Shown: piece by piece, positions 11,535 to 36,900 of the stretch
Numbering within the stretch: position 1 is the stretch's first letter
Layout of the letters: the number at the start of each line of letters is the position of its first letter
From: Labia minor
Taxonomy: Eukaryota > Arthropoda > Insecta > Dermaptera > Spongiphoridae
Length of the DNA: 64,000 nt
NCBI GenBank assembly: GCA_963082975.1
Contig: OY720348.1
Location: forward strand, 63,017,719 to 63,081,718
Reading direction: 5' to 3'
Position numbers and translations under genes: made by a program
The notes under the pieces: generated by a model
What the model was told of the DNA's origin: nothing
Database searches by the model: none
The model's input: only the letters and a program-made list of their open reading frames with translations

Positions 11535-12480
11535 GGTGGTCTGATAAGTACTTAACCTCCGATGGCGCCACTATCGCATATATTCGTAGACGAGTACTGT
11601 CGAAATTTCAGCAGTATCGGACTCGTAGTTTTATTTTATCCACGTATGAATGTGGGCGCGTGCACGGATTTTGTAAAAATAGAAAAAGAGCAATATCGCT
11701 CGGAGATTCGATTCATATTTTTGTAAGGTAAATCACGCAGCGAAATCGTAAAGCGCTTGAATGTTGTATACGGTGATTCTTCTCATTCAAAGGCGACCGT
11801 TAAAAATTGTTTAACGAGTTTCAAAGTGGTTGCACGTTGGTTTTTGATGAGCTACACCCAGATGCCTCGAAAACAGCTATCACGGTGGATAACATGACAA
11901 AAATCCACGATTTAAATTAAAGATGCACGAGATGGCTGAGAAAGTTGGCATTTCAAAAGGGTGAATTATATCCTGTATTTTGGGCATGAGAAAGCTATTG
12001 CTCACTCCAGACAACAAGCGAAACCATAAGATCACTTCAGAACAATGTATCACCTTGTTTAAGTGTAATTAGTAATCTGGGTCGTTTCGTGACCTTTGAC
12101 GAAACATCAATCCACTTCATAGTACTCAGCAGAAATCAAAGAACAGTTGAAACAGTGAACTTCATCCGAAGAACGTACTCCGAAGAAGGCGAAGACTGTC
12201 CTATCAACCGGAAAGGTGATGGCCACCGTTTTTTAGGAAGAAAATCAAGACGGTCACATGACTGTACGCCAAATTATTGGACCGATTCGACACCAAATTT
12301 CAGAAAAAACAACTCCATTTATTGAAGAAAAAAGTGCTCTTCTTTCATGACAAAGCGCCGGCTTACATTTTCTCGATATTGGGCTACAAACTGATGCCCT
12401 ATTCACCGTATCCTCGAGATTTATTCCTGTGTGACTTGTTTTTGTTTCCAAATTTAAGTTTTTTAAAAAAAGTTTCTTTG
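11535..12480 (+). mobile_element. Mariner-family transposase pseudogene, 3' truncated
   Basis: The left terminus is GGTGGTCTGATAAGTACTT. From about 11674 the three frames together spell a mariner transposase. Visible parts are a helix-turn-helix region, TFDETSIHFIV around 12090-12127 (first catalytic Asp), HDKAPAY near 12345 (second) and YPRDLFLCD near 12410-12435 (third). Frameshifts and small deletions break the frame repeatedly, and no right inverted repeat was found. Different subfamily from the copy at 6670. Confidence 0.85.
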
Positions 12481-12549
12481 TGTTTATCGGACTATACTAG
12501 AAAAAAGTCCGGTGGAACTTGATACATAAACCCCACAGTAACATTTTAA

Positions 12550-25417
<12,868 letters not shown>

Positions 25418-25695
25418 AAGTGACAACAAAACTCTTTTAAAATAACCCTTTTAAGTGGTTCTACTCCTTTTTTCAAACCAATTATATATATATATATACA
25501 ATATTTAATTCATATAATGTAAAATGTGATGTTCGATTCAATACTATTTCTTTCATATTCCATCAATTCAATCAAATCTTTCAATAGGTTTCTGACCTTT
25601 AAAATAAGTTAGCATTTTCAATGAAATTATATAATATGGTAATTCTTGAAATTTAACTTCCTAAAAAAAAAACAAAAATAGATTTTAAAATGTTT

Positions 25696-25701
25696 AATAA
25701 A
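25696..25701 (+). promoter_or_regulatory. Candidate polyadenylation signal of the kinase gene
   Basis: AATAAA about 280 nt after the stop codon, in otherwise non-coding AT-rich sequence. Confidence 0.4.
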
Positions 25702-25781
25702 AGTACATAATGGAAAAAAGAATTAAAATGAAAACTGAATAATTATTTAATTTAGTTTTGTTAATTTTTTTTTTTTATGTA

Positions 25782-26535
25782 CACCAATATCTCACTTTGC
25801 GTCAGAGCCACGTTCCAAAAATACATGAAGCAAATTGAAACGACGCAAAGTGAATTTTTAATAGCAAACCAAGTAAAAATCGAAGATAGGTTCCAGGGTT
25901 ACGAAAATACTACTTTTAAAAAAGAAAATTGAACAAAGTAAACATTTAAAAACAAAAATCATATAAAATTTTATTACATTCATACAAAAAACACAAAAAA
26001 TTAATTTATGAAAAACAAAAACAAAAATTAATCACTGTCTGATGAGTCCATAGTGGATGTTGTCGTAAGTCGGCTTTCATTCACAAAAAAAATTGGTCCA
26101 ATGTTTGCTGAACATATTATTACACATTTAGATGAAACGAGCAATCCATTCATCTATTTAAATATAGATTAAAATTAATAAATAAAATAAATAATAATAA
26201 ATTAATTAATTAATTAAAATTACAAAAATAATACTTACAAAATTTGCGATGATCTCACTAGTAAAGATAAATTTTTTAAATATTGTTTTGTTACACATTG
26301 TATTTAATTTTTAACATAATATTTCACAAAACATTTCACCATGATGTACATTCTGGGATATCCTTCCAGAGAAAAAAAGAAAAATTAAAAAAAAAAAATA
26401 ATAAAAAAATTAAAGACTCGAACCCAAAACAAAGCAGCCTCTAACGACGTACAGTGAAAATTAATACTAATTAAGCAGCGACGCAACTTCAAAAAAAAAA
26501 CGCAAAAGGAAACAATGCAAAGCGAGGTATTGGTG
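25782..26535 (-). mobile_element. Pogo/Tigger-like element, decayed, TA target site
   Basis: The ends are inverted (CACCAATATCTCACTTTGC at left; GCAAAGCGAGGTATTGGTG at right) and each is flanked by TA (25780-25781, 26536-26537). The minus strand carries a short frame ending SSDSD and a stop (about 26036-26030). An acidic Ser-Asp tail like this occurs at the end of some pogo/Tigger-type transposases. Most of the coding region is missing. Superfamily assignment is tentative; the boundaries are firm. Confidence 0.6.
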
Positions 26536-26539
26536 TATT

Positions 26540-27240
26540 GTTAAATTAGTAAATATGTATTTATATAGATAATTTTCAGATAATTCGATAGATATAATTC
26601 CTCAATAAAATATATTAATTATATATTCAACAGTTGGAATATTTTAATTCTATTTCGAATATAATTTTTATATATAATTATTTAATCTATATGTATCTCA
26701 TGGTATTTTATAGATAATACGCAGTCAAATTTTTTTTTTTTTAACTTTAAAACGATTAGTTTGTGACTCGATAAAAAATTTTATTCTGAAATTTCGTAGA
26801 TTACAGTTTGTAAGATAATTAAAGTCATAAGTTCTTATGTAGATAGAAAAAAAAATACTATTACATTTTCAAAGAAAATAGGTGAATAAAAATTGATCAA
26901 AGTGGAAATATTAGAAAAATTCAAAAGTTCTATTTTTTAAATTTTATATATAGATAGAATAATAATATTAATATAATATAATATAAATAATGTTATAAAA
27001 AATCACGCCTGTTATTATGCTATGAATGTGCTCATTTCATAAATTATTGAACGATTTTCAAAATTAAAATCGAAAAAATTATTATTTTTCTGGTTGTATT
27101 TTAATGATGTAAGGCGAGGCCCATTTTGGGACACAAATAGTTACAGGGTATTTGTACATATAGGATTCATTGTAGAATTTATAAACCGAAAGATCATGAA
27201 ATATCGGGGATTGCTGTGGTAGGGAGAAGTTTGTATATAG
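26540..27240. other. Intergenic, no recognised feature
   Basis: AT-rich single-copy-looking sequence. No coding signal seen on either strand. Confidence 0.45.
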
Positions 27241-27296
27241 GGAAACCAATATTGACTGGTGGGTAGATCAAGTTCGCGTTAGCTTACCATATAAAG

Positions 27297-27489
27297 CAGT
27301 GTTTCCCAACCTTTTTTATGCCATGCCCCATCTAAGCCCTTCTAAAATTCTTATGCCCCTCTATGTAACATATAAATCACTTTTAATATTAAAAAGTGTT
27401 AAACTCGTGTCAAGTCCATTTTCGAATTGCCCCCCTTTAGAATCAAATTGCCCACCTGTGGGGTGTGGGCCCCACGTTCGGAAACACTG
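27297..27489. mobile_element. hAT-type MITE, 193 bp
   Basis: The ends are CAGTGTTTCCCAACC and TTCGGAAACACTG, inverted. They are flanked by ATATAAAG and ACATAAAG (7 of 8 identical), the 8-bp duplication of hAT insertions. The internal frame is not a gene. Confidence 0.75.
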
Positions 27490-27739
27490 ACATAAAGGGA
27501 GTTTAAGGTAGTAGGTTTTTCAAAATTTTATATAAAATATTTAGAAATTGTTTAAATTACATACCTATTAGGGCGGCTAAGCTAATTTTCTGGGATCGAA
27601 TGAAAAGAGAAGGATGAGAAGGAAGAAGTATATATTATAATGATATTTTTTGGAATATAAATAAATTTTAATAGTAAAGTGAAATTTTATGCTTATTATG
27701 AAACATTGTTTGTTATATAGGATTAATTTCACCGATGTT

Positions 27740-27870
27740 CCTAAAGGCGTGTCAGGGGGAAGAAGGGGCGGTCCCCCACTTTTTTAGCAATTCTAGTAAA
27801 AATTGAGAAGATGGGGGGTGCTTATTCTGTTTTTCTCCTCAGGCGCAGTTTTATCTTGGCACAGTCCTGT
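27740..27870. repeat. GC-rich repeat-like block
   Basis: Contains GTGTCAGGGGGAAGAAGG and GGTGCTTATTCTG in an AT-rich setting. It looks like a transposon piece, unidentified, and is followed by (TA)n at 27882-27906. Confidence 0.3.
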
Positions 27871-27912
27871 TCTGTTCTGTTTATATATATATATATATAT
27901 ATATATACACGA

Positions 27913-28035
27913 GGTCTGTTCAAAAGAAAAGATGAATTTTGAATTTGGGTTGTGTACATTCGATTATTGAAATTTCTTTTTTGTTATGTTGGTACACATT
28001 TGGCTGACATTATCAGCCATTTTGAATTATTAGTA
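27913..28035 (+). mobile_element. Mariner 5' end fragment
   Basis: Matches the left terminus and leader of the mariner at 6670 (GGTCTGTTCAAAAGAAAA, then CTGACATTATCAGCCATTTT). It stops after about 120 bp. The frame overlapping it is a shadow. Confidence 0.75.
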
Positions 28036-28639
28036 TATACATATATGTATATGAAACTTAAAACTTATCAACATTATTTAATATTGATAAATAGGTTTTT
28101 AAACAATTCTTTATATTATTTACATCAGTTATTCTCAACTTTTATTTCGGGGTACATTTTTAAGAAATTTATAAAATGCAGATCTATGTATATAATATTG
28201 GGTGGTACATTAAATCCATTAAAATATTATGAAATTCAATTATTTTGAATATTGAGCTGAAAGACAAATGGTTTATAAATATAGTAAATGTTTATAGATA
28301 CAGAAATTGTTTAAAATATAAATAGATATGAAATATTTTTTAAAAATGTCAAATGGTGTTTAATTTATTAAAAAGATCAGTCTAATTAATATCGGATTTT
28401 TTATTCTCAGTTAACTAGTTCACTATTTTGCATATTAAATGTTTATATTCCAATTATTATAATAAATATTTCATAAATAAAATACACAATGATATATGTG
28501 AAAAAATGTGTAAAATTATACAAATGAAAATATATATTATATTATATATAAGATTTGTACCATTAATCTTCTTTTTCTATATATTACAAAAATAAAAATA
28601 TAAAAAATTGTAGAATAATGTCTGTTTTTATGTATTATA

Positions 28640-29182
28640 TTGCAAAATACTTCAAGTTTTGACTCCTCATGTTAGACCAACTACCTGGGTATCATGGTCT
28701 CCAATATACATACAACTGTACTTTTTTCTGAGTGTAAACCACTTTCCAATCAGAAAACCTTGATGAACTGAGATATCACACAGTCCTCGCTTCTGTTATC
28801 TCAGAAATGCTGGAGGCTACCTCAGAAGGACAGCGTCTTTCAAGTTTTATTTAAGCGAGGAAGAGGTGTTGTATGATCAGTGATGTTTTTTTCGATCGGT
28901 GGCCATTACTTCTTATTTCAACTAGCTTCCAAATTGTATTCAATGTAGGTTAGGAAAACCTTGTCTCCATATTTCCCAGCTAGAGAGAAATTCCCTTGCC
29001 AGGCCTGAGGATGGAACCTGGAACTACGAGGTTAAAGAAAAGTGTGTTCCCTTCCAGACTCCGTAGTGTTTTTGCTGATTGCTACTTGGAAAAAAATCGA
29101 CTTTCAGTGGAGTATATCCAGATGATAAATGTGAAACACTTGATCAGTAAAGGATTTGTCAGGGAAACTTGAAGTTTTGCAG
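28640..29182. mobile_element. Tc1/mariner-type element with TA target site, carrying a nested SINE
   Basis: The inverted ends TTGCAAAATACTTCAAG and CTTGAAGTTTTGCAG are flanked by TA (28638-28639 and 29183-29184). A family-D SINE-like segment (about 28850-29060) lies inside. No transposase frame remains. Confidence 0.55.
28850..29060 (-). repeat. tRNA-derived SINE family D, copy 2
   Basis: The minus strand has TAACCTCGTAGTTCCAGG followed by TTCCATCC, a B-box-like sequence. The body resembles the copies at 21436 and 54545 (GATCGGTGGCCATTACTTC). Confidence 0.45.
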
Positions 29183-30006
29183 TATAATGACATATATACC
29201 AAGTCCACCATATACAGTGGTTTTAATAAATAATTACAAATGAATGAAGTTGTAAACTATGGTACAAAAAGAATCACCCTGTAAAATTAATAAAAAAATA
29301 GCAGCCTCAATAAAAATAGATTATATACCCAATATATACCTTATTCTAAACCATTTCCATATACTTTCTATCTTGTCCCAATTCTTTTATTTTTAAACTG
29401 GATTCCCAATTAGTATCTCTATAAACAAACTTCTCACTAACATTTTTTCAACGTCTCCAGTTTTATGATTTTAATTATCTTTTGAGATGCATAGAGGCCT
29501 TGTAATTTCTCTTTATGCAATCTGCGCCATTTTTTATGATTTCATCTTTTTAGATCCAAAAATTCTACCAAAAATCTAATTTTCAAATACCCTGAATACT
29601 CATCTCACATTCATAGACCAAAAATAGTTTTATAAATTTTAATTTAGATATTGTGCAATAATTTTTTTTTTATCGCATAATAACAGGCACTACTTAATTG
29701 CAAACTTAATTTAAATTCTCCTGAAAAATTATTATTATCTTTCGTGATTATAGGTCCAAGTCCTATTTTTCCCTTTAATTAAGTAATCAAAGGATTTCTA
29801 AAGATTATATTTGATAAAATACAAAATAAAACATTTATACATAGATTAATTTTCACCTTTAATAATTTCATTAAATAACTCCACAGCACACTTGATTTAA
29901 TTATAAAAATAAGATCAATAATTATAAATGTATATTAACACATATATATATATATATATATATATATTCAAATGGAAGATATATTTTTATAAAAAAAAAA
30001 TTAAAA

Positions 30007-30962
30007 TCATCCTTGAGCATATGGCGATTCGCTGTTTGTCTCTAAATAATAAATTCCAGTTGACCTTAAAAAGAAATTGATTTGTTTCATTTTAATTACC
30101 TTATTTAATTTAACTAAATCACTAACATAAATAATTGAAATATTTTACAACTCAAGTCTTACCCTGCAGGCATAAATTCTCCCATAAGTAAACTAGGTCC
30201 ATTGCAATTTCCTTCTTTCATTGCATCCATATTTTCGCATTGATTTCCAAAAAATGGACCACCAAGAATTGATTCTTTAAAATATTGATGCGATCTGCTA
30301 TGACTGCATGAACCTGTTAATTATAAATATAAATTTCATTTTCTTAAAATCATAACTAGTAGTTTGATTACTTATAATAAACAAAAATTAATGAGCATAT
30401 TAAAATTATTAGCTGCAACATATTTACTTATATTTCATATATTTTTCAATAATTAAAATTGAATTTTAAAATATTATAGACATTGATTGAATTATTACAA
30501 TCATCTTTAGAGAGGTGAAAAAGAAAAATTACAAATTTCTTTTTTACAGTAAATACCCGGTTCACCGAGCCGCGGCTCGGTCATTAAAAGAAAATTATTC
30601 CTTATTATCGGGTTTGGCTGGTAATATTAATACATGGTTCATCGAACCGCCGCTCAAATAATTTAAAAGAAAAAATAAATAAATAAATTAAAAATATTGT
30701 CATAAACGTACGTATTAATACACTGAAAGACAGAAATGTATGGCATGTTATAGCATAATATATATTTAGTAATTTGATTTTATTTATATTTATAATAATT
30801 TGTATTTAAGGTAGCGCTGTCTGACGTAGTTGCTGAAGTCATTTAAATTTCCTATTTTAAATTAAGAAAAAACTAATATGATGATTTTTCCTGAGGCTGA
30901 AACCAATACAGATCGATTTTTCTTTATAAAAATTATCTATGGTCGGTTTAATATTTCAAATC

Positions 30963-30994
<32 letters not shown>

Positions 30995-33900
30995 GATTTT
31001 TGCTAGTATAATAAGATAAGAATCTATTTGTCTCTATGGAACTTATGAATTCGAAAGTTCTTGGCCTCAATCATAAGGTCTTTAATAATTTATCTAGACT
31101 AAAATTTAACTTAAAAATATGAAATTCAATCAGAATATTTTTTCATGAAACACTTGGTTTTAGGTTTAATGATTTAATTAGTGATTCCCAAAGTGATCGC
31201 TTCCGCCCCCTCGTGGATGCTGCTGCGATCCATGGCCACAGGTGCATTTAGGAAAAATTACTTGTATATTACTTTTCTATTCTGAATTCAATAAATAGAT
31301 ACATAATTTAAATGTTTCTAATTTAAGCCATTATTTATAATATTTTACGAATTGATAAATTTATCTTTCTGTTTAATTATTATTAAAATTAAAAAAAAAG
31401 TTAATTTCCAGGGGGCTCTGAGTAATTTTTTTCTGGAAAGGGGACAGTTGGACCAAATATGCTTGGAAACCACTGATTTAATTGATTTATGCCAATTTAG
31501 ATTGTTATACCATCATAAACTTCTTTTTAATATTTTCAGATGATGGTGTAACAGTCGAAAACTGTAAGGACGAAACGGTAAAGATTCCGAATTTTCTACA
31601 AAAGTATTCATATTGTGTATTAATTCATCAATCCGAATAGTGTAAGGTAATACGTTTGTTTGAGAATTCTATAGAAACAAATTGTATTTTCATTTAAAGA
31701 ATAGATGTAGTATTACAAACCTGTGAGATCAAGGCCACATCCAGGCTGTGGTTTGGAGCCCCCGTTGGGATAAAAATCCACCGTTCCAACAGGATCATAA
31801 TAACCCAGCATACCTCCACAAGTGTGAATGACTTGTACTTCCAGCGCATCCGAGGAATCCAGTTTATTTTCATTGTCAACTAAATTATAGAGAGGAAGTG
31901 CAGGGTCGAGTCCATTGATTCGTTCAACTTGATTTCCTAGGCTAGAATTAAAATTAAATAAATATTATATTATCATCCTAATTTATCATATTTACCAGAA
32001 TTTAATAAATATTTATTTTTTTTCATGTATTGGTTACCTTCTGCCAATCACTCCTGAAACGTGAGCCCCCAATGAATGTCCGATCAATTGAATATTCTTG
32101 ACAGAACCCCCACCAAGTTGAATAAGTTGTTGGTTGATCAAGGCTCCGGCATACTCTCCAATGACTGGTACATCAAGGATGGCCTCAGTATATGGTAAAA
32201 TTGCTCTCTCAGACCAGTCAATCATCACCAGATTGTATTCCCCAGCACTCAAATAGGCTGCGAAGATTTTCAATTTTTATTTAAAATTAAAAAAAAGATG
32301 ATAAATAAATAAATAAATAAATAAAAATCATTCATTATTATTTTTAAAAACAAAAATATCTGGAGTGTCTCCACTCGACTATCTCGCAAATTTAATTGCA
32401 TTAATTAACATATATTATATATTTAAATTAAATTATAAATTAAAATTAATAAATAATAATTATTAAACCGGCGCGTAATTGACTCTTTGTTGAAGATACC
32501 ACGTCACGTGCTGGCAGTCAACGTGTTAAAATATTTAAAAAATTAAATCCGGTACTTTCAGCAATTCAATCAAGCTGAAATTCTATATATAGCAGTTTTA
32601 TACAATTTTGAATCATGTGAAAAACTATCAAACATAGATCTTTATTTTTACGGTCCGTTCAGAGGAAAAATATTGAAAACGTGGTAGGTAATGTTCCTCT
32701 TCCGAATGAGCTACATTTCTCAAAAGTTGCTAGAAAACTACGAATTTTGAATAATGCCCAAGTACCAAATTTTATTATTCTAGCTCAAACCGTTTTCCCG
32801 TAATCTTGTCTTCATACATACACACATTTTTCTCAACTAGTGAAAAGGAGCAGGGACCTTCAAAACGTATAAAAACATCAAAATCTCGACATCGAAAATT
32901 TTCGTGATCGCAATACTATCTCTAGATAGTAAAAATGAACTTATTAATATCATCATTAAAAGAAGATAGATAAACTTAAAATTAATTAATAATTTAAATT
33001 TTTGCATTTTAATCATTTATTTTAATCATATCATTTCTTTAGATTCAAGTGCCGACTATTAAGTGGCTACTTCATTTTCCATTCAATATTTTATTATTTT
33101 TATATGTCAAAAAAAAAAATTTCTTCAGTTATCATAAAGGAATCTTCAAGTGTTTACTGATTAGTATTAGATAAAAGCACACATATATCAACATGCTTGC
33201 AAAATCTGATTAAATTAAATATTCAATATCAAAGATCGTATTGAAAATTGTTTACTTCCTTTAAATCACTTAAAATAGAAGTGTCCCATAGTCCTAATGA
33301 ACTCGAAGATTCTTGATAACAGCTCTTCGCACCTAGACGGGGGCTCTGCCCCCTGTACCCCCGAAGTGATACATAGTATTTGATTAAAAGACTGTATGTA
33401 AAAGGTTTTCATCCATTTTGTTTTAAGCAGCATATTACATAAAACATTAATTCCTTTTTGATATCTTATTTAAAATATATTTTTATTTAATCAGTATATT
33501 TCTCCAAATATCCCAAACATGAGCTATAACCATGCACCTTCTACCCTCACTCATGTCCCTTCCTACATTGTCCACACACCACGTCTTCCAAGCGGACGTT
33601 TCCCAATCCAGAAATTTATAAAAATAAAATTAACATATTTAACGCTATAAAACCATAGATAAACTAACAATATTTACATTCATTAATAGTAGTAACTTAA
33701 ATTAATTCATTTATTTGTTTTTTTATTATTGAGGTCCATATTCAATATAACTATGGTCTAGAAAAATTAATATAGATTATAATACTTTAAAATTCGTATA
33801 TTTAATTATAATATTAAAATAGGGGAATTATTTAAGAATATTTAAAATAAATGTATGTATATATTGATAAATTTATAAAAAAAAAATACTTATATTCAAA

Positions 33901-36900
33901 TATAGACAGACAAACAGACATGAAAAATTCTAAAATTACTTTTGGATTCTAGAGATCATGAAACACCAGAAGATATGTAAAAAAATTTTAAATTCTGAGC
34001 AATGTGCAGACAAAAACCTATTTATATATATATACAAATGACTAACAAGTATTCAAGCATCTTCAAGTTCAGTAGACAGTCAATTGTTCATTGTAATCTT
34101 CTCGATTTTATAACTCTATATTTATGGATTTAAGGATATCATGTTATTCTACGTTATACTAGTACAATCCCGTTTTCCCGGGAATTCATTTTTTTCGGTC
34201 TATAAATTCTATTAAGAATCATTAATACAATGAATATATTTTCGCTTCCTAATGGACCATATAATACAACCAGGAAAATAATAAATTTATAGATTTTAAT
34301 TTTGATACTCTTCGATAATCATTTTGATGAAATGAGCTCTTTTAGTATATTTTGATGAAATATTATATTAAATTATAGAAACCAAATTTAAAGCCGATAC
34401 TGACATGTTTTCATCAATATGCAAACTTTGAATAAACTTGTGTATACATTTTAAAAAAAATTGTGATTATATAATAATTTTAATGACTATGATCAGAGTA
34501 TCTTGTATTATCAATTGGCTTTTATCGCGGATCAATTACTTTTTTGTTTCATTATTGAATTATTAATTATTAATAATTAATATTATTATATATATTTATT
34601 AATCGTTTGCTATGTATGTTAGGAAATTGATTAGAGCATGTCAGTTAGTTTCATTTGAATTATTATAAACATTCTTTTTTTACTCAAATTATATTATTTA
34701 TTATTTAATAAAAATTGAAAGATGCAAAAATTTTATGTATGAATTTGTAAATTCCAAATTGAAAATAACCATCATTCTAGAGCAGTGATTCTCAACTTTT
34801 TTTTTTTACCTCGGCACACTTTTATAGGTTTAAAAATTTGGCGATAAGATAAGATAAGTGTAAAAGTTTATCATATTGACAAAAAATGGTCCCAAAAACG
34901 TTTTACCTTTTTTCTTTTAGAACCAAATTGAAAAATTTAGAAAAAAAAGTCGGAAATGTTTAAGAGCCTCATAATCATAAAGTGCCGCGGCATAGTGTTT
35001 AAGAATCACTGTTCTAGAGAAACTAAAGTGAAAATTATAAATATATATTAAATATATTGTAATATTTATATAAAATTGGGGTTCTATTCTATATTAAATA
35101 TATATATATATATATTATTATTATTATTATTTGCGTTTGGACCATCTGGGATCACGCAAAGTTCCCACTTTGTGGTTGCTTATTATTTGAAGTAATTCTG
35201 CTGGTGCAGGGTTATTTAGAACCAGGCTTGTCAGTTCCTGGCAGCTGATGTTAAATTGAATTTATTAGAAAATTTTGTTCTTAGTTGGAATCGAACGCCG
35301 ACTTCATGTGTAGAAAATTGCCACTATACACGCACGGCTAAGCTGCCTCCTTTATATATACAATATAATTATTTATTTTTATTGTATTTCTATTCCAGAG
35401 ATTGAAAAATATGTAAAATTTATTCAGTGATTAGTCACCAGATGTATAAAAAATATTTTATTCTAAAATAAATTTAAATTTATTTAATTATTAATAGCAA
35501 TGTATTTTAAATTTAATATCACATTTTAATGAAAATTACTATTTAATTGGTATATATTGAGTATATCATTAATTAATTAGTTAATTAAATTTTTTTATGA
35601 AAATACCATCTCTAAGGTCGCTCATTTTATCTGCACTTGAATGCCATCCATGACTGATCACCCTCGTCGTTTTAGAAGGATCGAAGTTGCCAACACTCGT
35701 GTCGCCACTCTTCAATTCAAAAGGGGTTGCTGGGTTGGAACTGAAAATTGAAAAAAATTTAAATGAAAATCCTACTCATAAACACCGGCAGAATCTTTGA
35801 ATGTTTTATTTATTTTCATTATGAATAATATAATAATATCAAAGAAGTTTTTGTATGAGAACTATAAGAGAGAACATATTTATATTTATGTCCGGAATTT
35901 TGGTAGGCAAATTGCAGAATGTTGGCAATGGATATTGGGATAAGAAGACGGAATGAATTTTCTCTAAACTTGAGACTGATTATATAATTTTTAAGACTCA
36001 ATTAAACAACAGTTTAGTGGGAATGTCTTGAAATTCGAAAAAATCCCATATTTTTTCCAAAAATTAATCAGTTTTCATAATCATATGATATAAAATTGAT
36101 AACCCTGCTGGTTTCTTGCCTACCAGTGACGTCAGCGTGTTCTCTCCTATAATTTATCAAGTCTATCTGTTGCAAAATAAATACAAAATTGAAATAAAAA
36201 TTTGCTCATTTTTCTAAACATAATAGACACATTATTAAAATTTATTAATTAAATTATCACAATAGGACACAAAGTATTATAAGAACTGCTCAGATGGTTT
36301 ATAATATATTTTAAACAATACCTCCCTTACTATCATCGGTCGGTAAAAATAACAAATTTGAAATCTACTATATATATGTAAAGGTATATTTAAAAAAAAA
36401 AATTAATTAATTCACATTTATTAATTATAAATTTTTCTTATTGTGATTAAACATTTATGTTATAATTGTAAATATTCAGTTATGAGAATAATTAAGATTA
36501 TCTTAAAAAAACATTGTAATTTTCTTCTATTAATACTATTAGGATTTTATTTAATTTTCACAAAATATTTTAAAAATGAGACATAAAACCCCTTGTAAAA
36601 AAAAATTTAAATAAATAATTAAATTTAAAAATAAAAATGAAAATACCAACAATTTAATCTATAAAAATTATTATTTAAACAAACTCTAAATTTTAAATTT
36701 AAAAACTGGGAACGGCAATAAAGTTGAGATACAAAGAAAATCCATTCTGGAATAAAAAATGAAATCTATCCCAATAATAAAATTTTCTAGATCTCATAAA
36801 ATCGTTAAATTATTAAAATTTTAATTACAATCATATACACAAATAATTTCAAAGGTTATTCACCCTTTTATAAAAATAAAAATTTATTCTGACAGCTAGC

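Noticed and set aside
35270..35352. Functional tRNA gene on the minus strand
   Set aside because: The A and B boxes are good, but the acceptor stem does not close and a SINE body with an (AAT)n tail follows.
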